Shown: positions 49,201 through 57,963 of the stretch, piece by piece
Layout of the letters: each line of letters begins with the position of its first letter
Numbering within the stretch: position 1 is the stretch's first letter
Assembly: GCA_918807975.1 (NCBI GenBank)
Contig: OU964934.1
Coordinates: 8,494,001 to 8,558,000 of the forward strand
Reading direction: 5' to 3'
Length of the DNA: 64,000 nucleotides
DNA from: Aplidium turbinatum
Lineage: Eukaryota > Chordata > Ascidiacea > Aplousobranchia > Polyclinidae
Notes under the pieces: generated by a model
The model's input: only the letters and a program-made list of their open reading frames with translations
What the model was told of the DNA's origin: nothing
Database searches by the model: none
Program-made: the position numbers and the translations under genes

Positions 49201-51480
49201 CAAGCAGCATATTTCTAAATTACAGTATGAATTATAAAAATGCGGCCAACCAAAAAGAAAACCAGCCCAAAAACCCTCGACTGCTGAATTTGATATTATA
49301 GTAGCCAGCCGTTTTTAGGCATCACTGCATTATCAATTAAACTGAGAAGTACCGTAATCTTGTTGCATTTTTTAACTCTGATTCTTGTTACTTTATTCAT
49401 TTCGTCAGTATGTTTTTGTGTTGTGCCATTTGTTACTGAATAGGTTGCATTTACCTGGTTCAGCCCCCTTGATAAAGTCAGTCGTGCTGACTGATGAAAC
49501 ATCGGCAATATAAGCTAGGTACCATCCTTAACATCAAGAGGTAACCTAGTATTCGATATATAGCCTATAGTCACCAGAAGATTACAAGTCACTTTATATA
49601 TCATTATCAAATGCCTGGTGAATAGTTTCACTATATTTTTATTACTTATATATTTGTGTTCTCGTGCACCATGCTGGAGTCAGGGATGGGCAATTCAGAA
49701 TACTGAATCCAGAAGGATTCGGATCCTAAACGGTAATAAAACCGGGTAATAAGATTCGGTTTTAAAGATATACATTTAAGTCTTGTGCAATCTGTCAGCT
49801 TGAGCCAGTGAATTGAAAAAAAGTGTGGTTTACTCACTTTTTTCTTTGCACTGACACCATCCGCAGTTCCGCACTTTCAAAAACATTTTGCACGCTTTGT
49901 CCGGGCACGGCGCATGCAACCCTACGTCACTCCCTCGCATGAGCAATCAAAGAAACAAAGCGCGCAATTTTTTTCACGCTTTGTACACATGCACAATCGT
50001 GCAGTGCTTTTTTTCAATCCACGTGCGTATGCAACTCTGCGATAGTTTGACTGGTGGGCGTAACAACATTGAGCAGATGCCCCTGCTAAAGGAGTTGGCT
50101 CTAAAGTATCTCAGCATAATTGCCACATCAGCATCTTCCAAGCGATGCTTTTCCACTGCCGGCTTGACGTCAACTAAGCTGCGCTCCCGCTCAGCGTTGC
50201 CAGATGGAGAAATAGAATATCAAATTAAAAAATGCTGGTGAAATTTAGAGGTCTTTATTGCCAAGCTTTTTGACCTTGGAACCAGATAACTTTTTGGTGA
50301 AATCTGGTGAAATTTTCCCCATTCAATTTTTTTCGAGAAAGTTTTTTCAATTTTTTAACAAATAATCCCTGCTCGTATAGAAAACGTTTTGCAAGAGGTT
50401 TGCGTATGCGTGATGGCAGTGTCTTATGTCTTAAAAACTATTTGTATTTTAGGCAAAATTGCTTTATTTAGGGTGTTTTAAATATCTGGTGAAATTTTAG
50501 TTACTTTTTGGTGCCAAGCGGCTTCCATCATCTGACAACACTGCTCCTGTTTGGCTGGCAGTCATTTAGAATGCCTTAATGTGTTGCATTGCAACAAACA
50601 TTTACTTTGATTGTGTAGCTTTTGTGTCTGAAATTTTTTTACTTTTTGCGTTGCTGGAGCCTGGAAGTTAATAAATTCGGTATTCTGGATTTGATTTAGT
50701 ATACCGGAATAATTCTGGAATAGTGAATTATTCTGAATTGCCCATCCCTAGCTGGAGTAGACCTATGCAAACGTAATCGGTGCATTGTGCTTTTGTGTCT
50801 ACATTACATATCTTCGCAATTTTCTCAGTTTTACATACACCATTGTTGAGTTGTATTGTTAGTGGATAGCTTGCAGTTGCTAGTGCTTACAGGTGTTCAT
50901 GTCAATGCAACTTCTTGAGTGCCAGTTTTGCTCAGTGTGAAATTAGCTAGTTTCATCAATGAAGTATCTTTCATTAAGAACTATGCTTATGAGTATGTTA
51001 ATTTTAACTTTAAAAAAATTTGAATATTTTATTTTTTAAAAGCTGTTTATATTCAGTTGACTTACCATAGTCACAGGCCGCACAGGTGCCATTTGAACCA
51101 TCATTGTACCTGAAAAAATATACAACAAAGTTGCAGACAACAGCTCAGAAATATTAAGAAAAAAAAATTGTCTCAACTAAAATATAAATGTACTATAAAA
51201 GAGTTTTGTAAACAGCCTGGATGACATTACTTCCTTTGAACAGCTTTGCTCAAATTCTTAAAAATATTGCATCAAATGAAAAAAAAAACTATCTAATAGG
51301 CTACCGTACTCAAATAAATATGGTAATTCATTGTCTTGTCTAGTTTTTGACCACAAACCAATACAATAGCCTAAAGTAACAATAAAAAAAATTCAAACAA
51401 TAAACAATACCTGACGGAACTGTAGTTGTTGCGTACAGTGGCCTTGTCATAGGCAGTGGCACGCCAGGTTGAAACGACAT
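31255..51480 (-). CDS. RBM25: RBM25, RNA-binding splicing regulator (RRM, RS/RE-rich, PWI)
   Basis: 23 coding exons, minus strand: 51480-51411, 51109-51066, 48237-48100, 46067-45999, 45564-45457, 44708-44651, 44485-44394, 44042-43980, 43543-43367, 42102-42019, 38596-38469, 37290-37156, 36988-36799, 36124-35961, 35636-35486, 34830-34687, 34563-34492, 34387-34249, 34002-33897, 33638-33507, 33198-33072, 32606-32508, 31395-31255. The sum is 2631 nt (876 aa); all are GT-AG and in frame. The start is MSFQPGVPLPM. An RRM spans about residues 121-196 (VFVGNI, FGFCEYKDPES). Next come EIRSFRETQK, an RS-rich middle, FEAHERRKLERKIKEKEAAYQ, SKRLREREREIEADDRDRK and an acidic SSSSSDDDDD patch. The C-terminal PWI domain (about 762-876) has DLFDYSLDWSMVDS, KRIRPWITKKIIEYIGEEE and FVVKMWRLLIYETEAKK. 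The family is nuclear and works with U1 snRNP and SR proteins in 5' splice-site choice. Confidence 0.96.
31453..32106. mobile_element. Long-TIR DNA element in RBM25 intron
   Basis: Arms of about 190 bp (31453-31640 and 31930-32106) are inverted copies, from CACTGGTCAACA to TGTTGACCAGTG. They share TGAGATATGATAACAGCAAA and ACTTTTGTCAAAAGTGGAAG. The flanks are TAA on both sides (31450-31452, 32107-32109). It is non-coding. It occupies most of the last RBM25 intron. Confidence 0.8.
36382..36460. repeat. Possible solo hAT-like left end
   Basis: CAGGGGTGTCCAAAGCCCGG resembles a hAT-Charlie terminus, but no matching right end or target duplication was found downstream. Confidence 0.3.
36703..36748. 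repeat. Near-perfect 46-bp palindrome
   Basis: The arms centre on CGTCTAGACG and extend through ATTGATTCAACGTCTAGACG outwards, 23 bp each with one mismatch. Related single arms (CATTGATTCAACGTCTG) appear near 34135, and GCATTGATTCAACG near 51860. It sits about 50 bp downstream, in transcript sense upstream, of the exon at 36799-36988. Confidence 0.8.
37360..38045. mobile_element. Foldback-like element with minisatellite arms
   Basis: From about 37385 to 37655 a degenerate motif of roughly 13-15 bp (CAACTCAGCAAGT) recurs many times. From about 37815 to 38040 the complementary motif (ACTTGCTCAGTTG, ACTTGCTCGGTTGG) recurs. The two arrays are inverted around about 160 bp of unique sequence. Long inverted arms built of short direct repeats are the hallmark of FB/TU foldback elements. 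There is no coding sequence. It lies in an RBM25 intron. Confidence 0.6.
38640..40670. other. RBM25 intron interior, nothing recognised
   Basis: This is AT-rich intronic sequence in the 3.4-kb intron between exons 42019-42102 and 38469-38596. No coding exon, repeat boundary or RNA gene was seen. Confidence 0.45.
40685..40860 (+). mobile_element. LINE 3' end relic in RBM25 intron
   Basis: The frame reads EEQTADHIINDCSILEPPNG, followed by MEGLRVMDDETI. This matches the Cys/His tail of LINE reverse-transcriptase ORFs (C.CG..EQT..H...DC). The end is CACACGACGACGACGATCA, a typical 3' tail. It is in the opposite orientation to RBM25. Confidence 0.6.
42270..43300. repeat. TGTATGTACTGCA minisatellite interrupted by a LINE-bearing segment
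   Basis: Degenerate repeats of TGTATGTACTGCATG type occupy 42270-42400 and resume in the same orientation at 43128-43300. Between them, 42405-43127 is unrelated and contains a LINE endonuclease fragment. The simplest reading is insertion into a once continuous array. Confidence 0.65.
42595..42852 (+). pseudogene. LINE endonuclease (EEP) N-terminal fragment
   Basis: The frame reads ITLLQLNVEGLTKSKIDILV, then TAILLQETHVTSSAVLKI. LQLNVEGL and LLQETH are the first two motifs of the APE-type endonuclease domain of LINE ORF2. The frame closes at 42852, well before the reverse transcriptase, so it is a 5' or internal fragment. Confidence 0.65.
46401..48019 (+). mobile_element. hAT element (Charlie/ZBED5-like) with decayed transposase, in RBM25 intron
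   Basis: The termini are CAGCGGTTCTCAACC and GGTTGAGAACCACTG, with a perfect 8-bp duplication GTATAAGA at 46393-46400 and 48020-48027. GTGGGCCA repeats sit at both ends. A + strand ORF (46905-47312) contains LRKLCSMNAE-like and LSKGNVSARFFELREVLKEF motifs of Charlie/SCAND3-type transposases. Further decayed frames run on to a hATC-like region near 47700 (CEAGFSTL-type). No intact transposase remains. The element occupies the intron between exons 45999-46067 and 48100-48237. Confidence 0.88.
48770..48890 (+). mobile_element. LINE Cys/His tail relic
   Basis: The frame reads VKWGYNMGPVTCICG, then IADHLLVCSQL. KWG..(S)..C.CG....HLL.C is the conserved end of the reverse-transcriptase ORF of several LINE clades. 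It is a short fragment in an RBM25 intron. Confidence 0.55.
49455..49515 (+). repeat. Penelope/LINE-tail-like hairpin fragment
   Basis: CCCTTGATAAAGTCAGTCG is followed by TGCTGACTGATGAAACATCGG. The stem GTCAGTC/GACTGA lies between GATAAA and GAAACATCGG. It resembles the degenerate hammerhead-like 3' tails seen in Penelope and some LINE elements. No coding sequence is attached. Confidence 0.35.
49681..50750 (+). mobile_element. hAT element (Ac/ZBED-like) with hATC remnant
   Basis: The ends are CAGGGATGGGCAATTCAGAAT and ATTCTGAATTGCCCATCCCTA, with a perfect 8-bp duplication GCTGGAGT at 49673-49680 and 50751-50758. A frame within 50040-50240 gives PLLKELALKYLSIIATSASS, then KRCFSTAGL, the hAT C-terminal dimerisation motif (L..YL.I.ATSA.SER.FS.AG). 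The remainder of the transposase is missing. It is intronic in RBM25. Confidence 0.9.
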
Positions 51481-51615
51481 CACAAGCTTTTTTAGTTTTC
51501 ACTTTTTTTAACAGCTTGTTGCAAAACTATATGGCAACTGCTTGTTATTTTGGTTAAAGTGAAATTAATTTTCTGATCACTTAATCAAATACTTTTATTA
51601 TATACGGTACATATG

Positions 51616-52907
51616 CAGTCTTCGAAATTAGCCTCGGCAATCGGCAATTGCCGAGGCAGATGCATGAATGGCACATTAGCCTCGGCAATAAAAATGCCGA
51701 GGCCACACGAGCGCTTGTAAGGACCACAAGATTACAAAAATAGCCCGAATTTTCTCAGACCACACCAGACTAGGAGGTTGATTCAATCTTACTATTGCTT
51801 AATGTTTTTATTTGGGTTACTTTCTACTTCGCCGGCGCTTATAGAAATATCACCCTATTTGCATTGATTCAACGCCAGTAGACGTCAAATTGTTGTTAGC
51901 ATTTACTCCTTATCGCGCTTCGCCTTCCGTTATCTCGTCCAGCTGTATCAGAAACGATCGCGCCGCTTTCACAACGGACCACACAACATCAACAGACGTC
52001 GAATACATGTAAGTAATAGCTATAGGTTAACACGTTTTTTAGGTTGAGCTTTGTTAATTGCAGTTTGTGATAGACGTCTGGTTGCGTAACAACAACAGGT
52101 GCAATTTTATGCGCTGACAATGCTCATGTGAACTATAAAAAAAGTTTGCAACCTTATAAATACTGGCTTAATTGTTATGCAAAAGTTATTCTTTCATCGA
52201 ATGCTTGTTCTTTACCGGTGTCATTGCCAATATAAATCATGGTAAAGGAAGAGAAGATATAGCTAAAAAGTGGAATTTACCTACTATTGGTTATGAAACA
52301 GAGGGGACAGAAGGAAAAGTTAGTATAGTATTTTGCAAAATTTGTAAAGAATTTTATGACGGAAACAAATCGGAATTAGAAAAGCTACGGGGCCCAGTTA
52401 AAAAAGTAGTACAAAATTGGATAAATAGTAGCCTACTTCGGCAGTAAAGAAAAGTAATGCTTCCGATCATATGACATCGCTCGTTCATGAACGGGCAGTT
52501 TTGCGTCTTCAAGCGTCTTAAGAAATGACGTCGTCGTCATTTCTTATTGGGTATTGTTGTTACGCAATACAACCGGTCGGGAAAATTAAATCGATTTGTG
52601 CTGACTCGAACGTTGAATCAACCCAAAATTAACATACTTCCCCCGTGAGTTATTTAACATGAATTATCGTAACAGCGTGGGTATCGCGTTGCTCGCTTTA
52701 TCGCTACTTTTGGTATTATTACATCACAACAAATCAAACAATGCGGTCGTGATAGACTACTCTATTATATTTTTCGCTTCTCGTTGTGGTAGCCTACAAT
52801 TTTTTCGTAATAAACGTTCACAGCAATTGCCGAGGCAATTTCAACTTTTGCCGTTTGGCCTCGGCAACGTTTTCGCCGAAATAAAAATATGCTAATTTCG
52901 AAGACTG
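51616..52907 (+). mobile_element. hAT-like element with BED/TTF-type finger ORF, upstream of RBM25
   Basis: The termini are CAGTCTTCGAAATTAGC and GCTAATTTCGAAGACTG (perfect 17-bp TIR). Both flanks read CATATG. Subterminal palindromes of GCCTCGGCAA..TTGCCGAGGC occur at each end. The + strand frame 52172-52447 gives KGREDIAKKWNLPTIGYET, VFCKICKEFYDG and VKKVVQNWINSS, and just beyond are ASDHMTSLVHERAV-type residues. CxxC..H...H resembles the N-terminal BED/TTF finger of hAT transposases. The rest of the transposase is absent. It begins 136 bp upstream of the RBM25 start codon, so it sits in or next to the promoter. Confidence 0.7.
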
Positions 52908-53043
52908 CATATGACAACTTTTGACTACAGCACTTTTTATTTGTCGGCTTTTGACATCTATATTACCGATAAAAACATGTTAAAATGCTACCACTGAATT
53001 CGGCCTTCCAGCTTGCTCCTTGATAAAAACATGCTTTGTAATA

Positions 53044-53219
53044 CAGTAGTCCTAGCTTATTATGCCCATCTCAGCACCAAACAAGCGGGTGGGAGACTAT
53101 CGAGGGATGATTTTTTGTTAAATCTATACCGGTACATACAGTTTTTCAGGATCAAACCAAATTGGTCTTAATGAATGGGTGGGCCTTTCCACCATTGGCT
53201 TAATAAGCGGGGACTACTG
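53044..53219. mobile_element. Short pogo/Tigger-like MITE
   Basis: The inverted ends are CAGTAGTCCTAGCTTATTATG and, as complement of the right end, CAGTAGTCCCCGCTTATTAAG. CAGTAGTCC is typical of Tigger termini. The left flank is TA; the right flank is TC, so the TA duplication is not intact. Confidence 0.6.
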
Positions 53220-55330
53220 TCATTCTTTAAGCTCCAATATTTTTCCAGCAACCAAGCATGTCCAGTTGTCCACCACAGCTTTTTCTCAGCAGTCAAATTC
53301 TCGCACCCAGCAGCCAAAATAAAAAGTTTGTCAAAAACTTGGGTTTTTAAAAATCCATTAATTGGTATAATTTTGTTTGCGTTCACTTAAGAATAATGCA
53401 ATCATGATTAAGATTGAATGCAACAATCATGAAATGTTTGTTATGAGCACGATTATACACGAAAAATCGATCGCTTGAAACAGCTCTACTGTATTTGTTT
53501 ACTGAGCAGTGAAATATTTTTTCCCAATATCATCATATTTTTTTTCCAATCACATGCTTGCAACATCATCATTATTATTATTATAATTAACAGTTACCGG
53601 TATTTTATCTCATGATTTTACTTCAGCAATGCTGATGCAACTTCACAATCTCAGGAATTTTACGTCGGCAATAATTTTACTGAACTTACAATATGTTTAA
53701 ATTTTGAAGATTGATACCGCACTGCTGCGCCTGCCTTTTTTCACTATAGTTTCATGCAAGCACAGTGTTGCAGAGATAAAAAAAAAGAGCATGGAACGGT
53801 TTATATAACTACTTTCTATTTATATTATTATATTATTATTATATTTATTATATTTTCTACTTTATATTATTCTATTTGAATAAGACCTTCTGATGATCCG
53901 TTAGGTGAAACAATTTGTAAAGGCTTCAGATAGTAATAACTATATTTGATTTAACTACTTTCTATATTTTTATTGAATAGCCTATCTAAGTGTGGTGACA
54001 CTACAGTACTGGGAATTGACATTTCTAGTTTAAAAAAAAACAGTATAAACAACCAGGGGAAAATCAAAGGCTATGGCTACTTTAGAAGTGTTTTTTCTGC
54101 AATCCAGTGTCACCAGAAATGAAGCGCAAACTTTTCAATATACCCAAAGCTCAACGCTAACCCTTTGGCGTTTGGCCCTTCACAGATTACACAAACTGTC
54201 CAGTCTTTTTCACTTTTGTGTGCCCGGATGTTTCCAATCTCAAAAGAGATTAATTGACTTTTTCGCCAAGCCACCCAAGGGGTTGATTTTCCGGAGAATA
54301 AAGTGGATCATGTTTATCCGTTCGTCAGAGAAAACTCGCACATAAATTAAATCTTGCTTGCAGAAAATATTTCATTATTGGCGAAAAAATTTTAATCGAA
54401 AGCCATTTTTTATATTAAGTTCTATGGTTTTTTGTGAGGTAGGGCCTACACAGCAACCTGCTCACAGTTTCTTAAAACTAGCCTACCATTATTAATGGTG
54501 CAGAATTTTAATGTGTGGCTGACGTGGTGTAGTCTAAACCACCCACTCATATACCAATCATCGGTATGACGACGATACCCTTGGGCACAATGTAGCTAGG
54601 GGTGATTGAAGCACAAGGTCCGCAAGTCCTCATATAGCCGTACGAGTGACGTTTATTCCTCTAGTAGGCTACTAGAACACAACTTCAAATAGAAAAAACC
54701 AAGCATGACGCCATCTCAACAAGAACGCAACAGCACAAAACAAAAATAGTTGACCGGCTGTAACTGAACAAAACTCGAAAACGGTGAACGACTGCGCTGC
54801 GATCGCACCAAAATAGAAATGCGAACCACCCCATATCTGAATAAACTAGCAATCCCTGAACAGCAACACAGAGATGGAAATACACTGCTTTACACTTCTA
54901 GCAGAAGCGCCGGTTGAATACAGGATTGCTGTGGTGCGCATATGCACAAATGTTTGGTGGTTGCTGGGTGGTTGATAGCCTAACCCTGATGACAGCAGAA
55001 CCACTGCTGAGCGTAGGCCTAACTATATTCCTTCAATGAGCCAGAGGTAGCTAATAGTTTTTGTGCCACTCAATGTTTTTGAATGCGAGACTCTCAAAAT
55101 AAAAACTTCAAGAAGCTTGTCACTTTTTATGTTTTTTTTTTGTGTTAAATCGCTTTTGTTGCACTTGCAAGTGTTGATAGTAGACCTATTTTACAACCGA
55201 CGAAATAAAAATAGGCTATTATTTTTTCTCTAGTGCTTTCCAAACAATGATTCATCGATGGATAGCTTATGTTAAACCTTTTGGCTTGGTTATCTTTCCC
55301 TTTGTTAGTGTCAGATTTGATGTGTTTACT
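53220..55330. other. Intergenic DNA, no gene recognised
   Basis: There is AT-rich simple sequence around 53565-53580 and 53815-53880 (TTATTA runs). At about 54984-55014 a 31-bp stretch (CCTGATGACAGCAGAACC) resembles part of the LTR at 17278-17903, probably a fossil LTR scrap. No coding region was supported. Confidence 0.4.
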
Positions 55331-55339
55331 TTATCGTTC

Positions 55340-55915
55340 TCTATATAGAGAAATAACTGAATATAGAGAATGACAAGGGCCGGGGAGCACTTAAGCCCAA
55401 ACTTAACAACCAAAAGTGCAATTAAAGAGACATCGCCTCTTGTGAAACGTGCACTGACAATGTCTCGATCGACCAATTTAAAATCATCTCTCGAGGCAGA
55501 TCTGAATTTCAGACTAAGATCATGGAATCCTTAAGAATCAAACGTAATAATCCGTCTCTTAACCGGCAGTTATTCGCCTGTGGCTCATCGTTCCTCTTGT
55601 GTGTGTTCTAATTGTTTGTCAAATGCCTGTAGTTTACACCTCATGTGATCTGTTTCCACCGTATAATTTACTTGTAATCATTCCTGTGACGTTCAGTTTC
55701 TGTTTTTCAGTCTGGAGTGTCGTTAGTATACAGTTACAGTTATAGGCCTAATGCAAAGTCAAATTTACCTTACAATTGTCATTTTATTTATATTGTAGAT
55801 AAGTAATTCCTGATGAGGACACATGTACGTGTCGAAAACGTTTGAGTTTATTTTAATTATTTCTCTATGGTTCAACAAAGCAAACTCTCTACCAAAGCTT
55901 TATCGTTCTCTATAT
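55340..55915 (+). mobile_element. Penelope-like element, 3' end fragment
   Basis: A + strand frame ending at about 55609 carries the close of a GIY-YIG endonuclease of Penelope-like type: DNVSIDQFKIISRGRSEFQ, then TKIMESLRIKRNNPSLN. The pattern is D..L.I.ES..I....P.LN. The preceding EHL..KSAI..(H)I..C segment is seen in a shifted frame, so the copy is decayed. Downstream lie about 200 bp of non-coding tail with a hammerhead-like motif. The element is bounded by a repeated TTTATCGTTCTCTATAT (about 55330 and about 55901), which could be a target duplication or part of the terminal repeat. Confidence 0.6.
55806..55852 (+). ncRNA. Hammerhead ribozyme-like motif of a Penelope element
   Basis: CTGATGA at 55810-55816 is followed by a 5-bp stem GACAC/GTGTC with loop ATGTAC, then GAAAACG. 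The order CUGAUGA - stem II - GAAA is the hammerhead core, which Penelope-like elements are known to carry in their terminal repeats. The stem is offset by one base from the canonical form (one G unpaired), and stems I and III are not clear. Activity is therefore doubtful. Confidence 0.45.
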
Positions 55916-56269
55916 GTTCGCGCCAGCAATTAAAAATAAAATTAACTTGAATTGAGTCTGAAAGACTTTTTATTTTTGTGAGTTCGAATTAAGAATAAAC
56001 ATAAGAAAGTTTAAACGCTTGAATGACTGAACACATGAATCGAAAAAACAACAACACATGAGTCAAATAAAAACACATGACTTCTATGAGCATAAGAACA
56101 AGAAAACTTGTTACGTAGTCGAAAAGTAGGCTATTTACCGGTAACCTATACTGTCAGATTAAAAGATATGTACGTGTTTTAATAATTCCAAATTTTAGCA
56201 ACAATCAGCAATTTTAAAAAACCATTTTCAGATGAAGTATTTTGAACATTTTAGTCATAGCTACAATAA

Positions 56270-56562
56270 ATTGATTGATTGATTGAATCTTTATCCTCGG
56301 ACTTGGAAAGCTTCTTGCAGAGCTTATACTTGTAAAGGCTTTGAATCACTGACGCAGGCCCGGTCACCGAGATTGACAGAGTGAATTTTCCGATTGTTGA
56401 AGTCTTGTTGCCGGGGAATTATTCCATCCATTAGATGCCGCTGAATGGAGAGCAGTCCCGTGCGTTGCTCAAGCGCACACCCCGAGAGTCGAACCAGCGC
56501 CGCTTGATCTTGAAGCTTCTTCGTTCCAAAAGTGACGCGCTAACCAATTGAACTATCGGAGC
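56270..56562 (-). mobile_element. tRNA-derived SINE family B, full-length copy
   Basis: Read on the minus strand, the head is GCTCCGATAGTTCAATTGG, then TTAGCGCG (A box), then GGTTCGACTCTCGG (B box). GCTCCGA can pair with TCGGGGT as an acceptor stem. The body includes CGGTGACCGGGCCTGCG, and the tail is AAAGATTCAATCAATCAATC. It is not a functional tRNA gene because the anticodon arm is not well formed. Confidence 0.8.
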
Positions 56563-56704
56563 AAATTAGACCTAACTCCCTAAGAACTCATAACTAATAA
56601 CCTGCAGTCGACGCTTTTTTGCATGTTGTGATTGATGAAGTCACCTATAGACCTTTCCATCAGCCAACCAATGAAGTGTGACGAGGAAAACAAAACACTT
56701 CATA

Positions 56705-56897
56705 AATAGTCTGAGCGTAAAATGCGAAAATATAGGGCCGGCTGGAATAAATTGCGACCTTAACAAATTTGGTATCGTTGGAAAGCTTAATTCCTCTAGT
56801 TTAAGATTATCACTCTCCTCCAACCAGGGACCCTTGGCAAAAAAAGTTGTGGCCGTTTTTTAAGCAACACCTTGCGCCGCTAGTGGCGCAGCTAATC
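56705..56897. repeat. Left arm of a 190-bp inverted repeat pair
   Basis: From TAGTCTGAGCGTAAAATG to CGCCGCTAGTGGCG, this arm matches the complement of 61318-61505 at roughly 85-90%. Shared blocks include GGAATAAATTGCGACCTTAA and CCCTTGGCAAAAAAAGTT. It could be a terminal repeat of a 4.8-kb element or one of two dispersed copies in opposite orientation. Confidence 0.75.
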
Positions 56898-57963
56898 TAG
56901 CTATGTTTTCAGCAGAAACAGCAAGCCGTGTAAAATTTTGGCAGTCGAAGTTGCTCCGGTGACCACTGACCAGCTTATTAGCCATGTAGCGGTATCCATC
57001 TTGAACTCTGAGCGTTGCGCAAAAAGAAAAAAAAAATAGCCATGAGGTATGTACGTAACTAGGCAGTAGCCTACTGAGTAGGTTTGGGACAGCAAAGATT
57101 CTTGATCTACCACTCTGCACTGGCTGCAGTACTAGCCTAAATATCACAGAACTGAGTGCCACACCAGGCAAGCCTACCGTAGTTTAATTTGTTTTGGGAA
57201 CTGTTTGCAAGAACATCATTATCGGTACCGTAAGTTATGTCAGGTTATTCATTTAATTTGGTTTGCAACAGAAGTCAAAACGTTAGATAGGGTACCGGGC
57301 AGCAGGCGATACACATTACACAGGTGCACTAGGCCTGTAACAGTGTACAGTACGGTATGCTGGGCTATGATGAAAGTTAAAGGAAACAGGTCTAAATGTT
57401 TTTTACATGCAGCATGTCTTATCATCTCTAGCTTATGTTAAATTTTTGAATTTACTGTTGTTCTTTTAGTTGAGTTCTCTTTCATTTAACATCTTGGATT
57501 TTAAATGGCATTGCATGCAGGTGTGAAGTATTTGTACCAATGAATGCAGTATGGTAGTAGTAGTAGGCCACTGTTACCAGTGCACTGGTGCACAAACTGA
57601 CAAAGGAAGGGTGTTTATTGAGACCTGGTAGCTTCTAGTGATATCCATGCAACAATACGTTTTCTGGTAATTGCACACACTATCAGTTAAACAAGGAGGC
57701 CAGCCTACCAGTAGGAGCTATGGTTCTTGTTTCTTCTGAGACCACCTGTAAAGGCTATAACATATTCAGATATAGATTAAGTTTGAAAGAGCAAATGTTC
57801 TGTGTGGCCATTTTTTTCCTAGGTCTGATGTTAGTTTTCTCTCTTTACAGCTTTAAAGATTTTTATGAAATACCGGTAATGATTTCTAAGTTGTATAGCT
57901 TAGTTTAAATAAACAGTTAGAATTGATAGACTAGTTTTCAGATGTTATGGAGATAATTGAATA

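Noticed and set aside
53888-53920. Hammerhead ribozyme
   Set aside because: CTGATGA and GAAAC are present, but stem II would be only two base pairs and no element context was found.
54073-54345. 90-aa reading frame
   Set aside because: No motif was recognised; composition and frame changes nearby suggest decayed repeat sequence.
56480-56562. tRNA gene on the minus strand
   Set aside because: Acceptor-like pairing exists, but the anticodon arm does not fold well and the sequence continues into a SINE body with a (TCAA)n tail.
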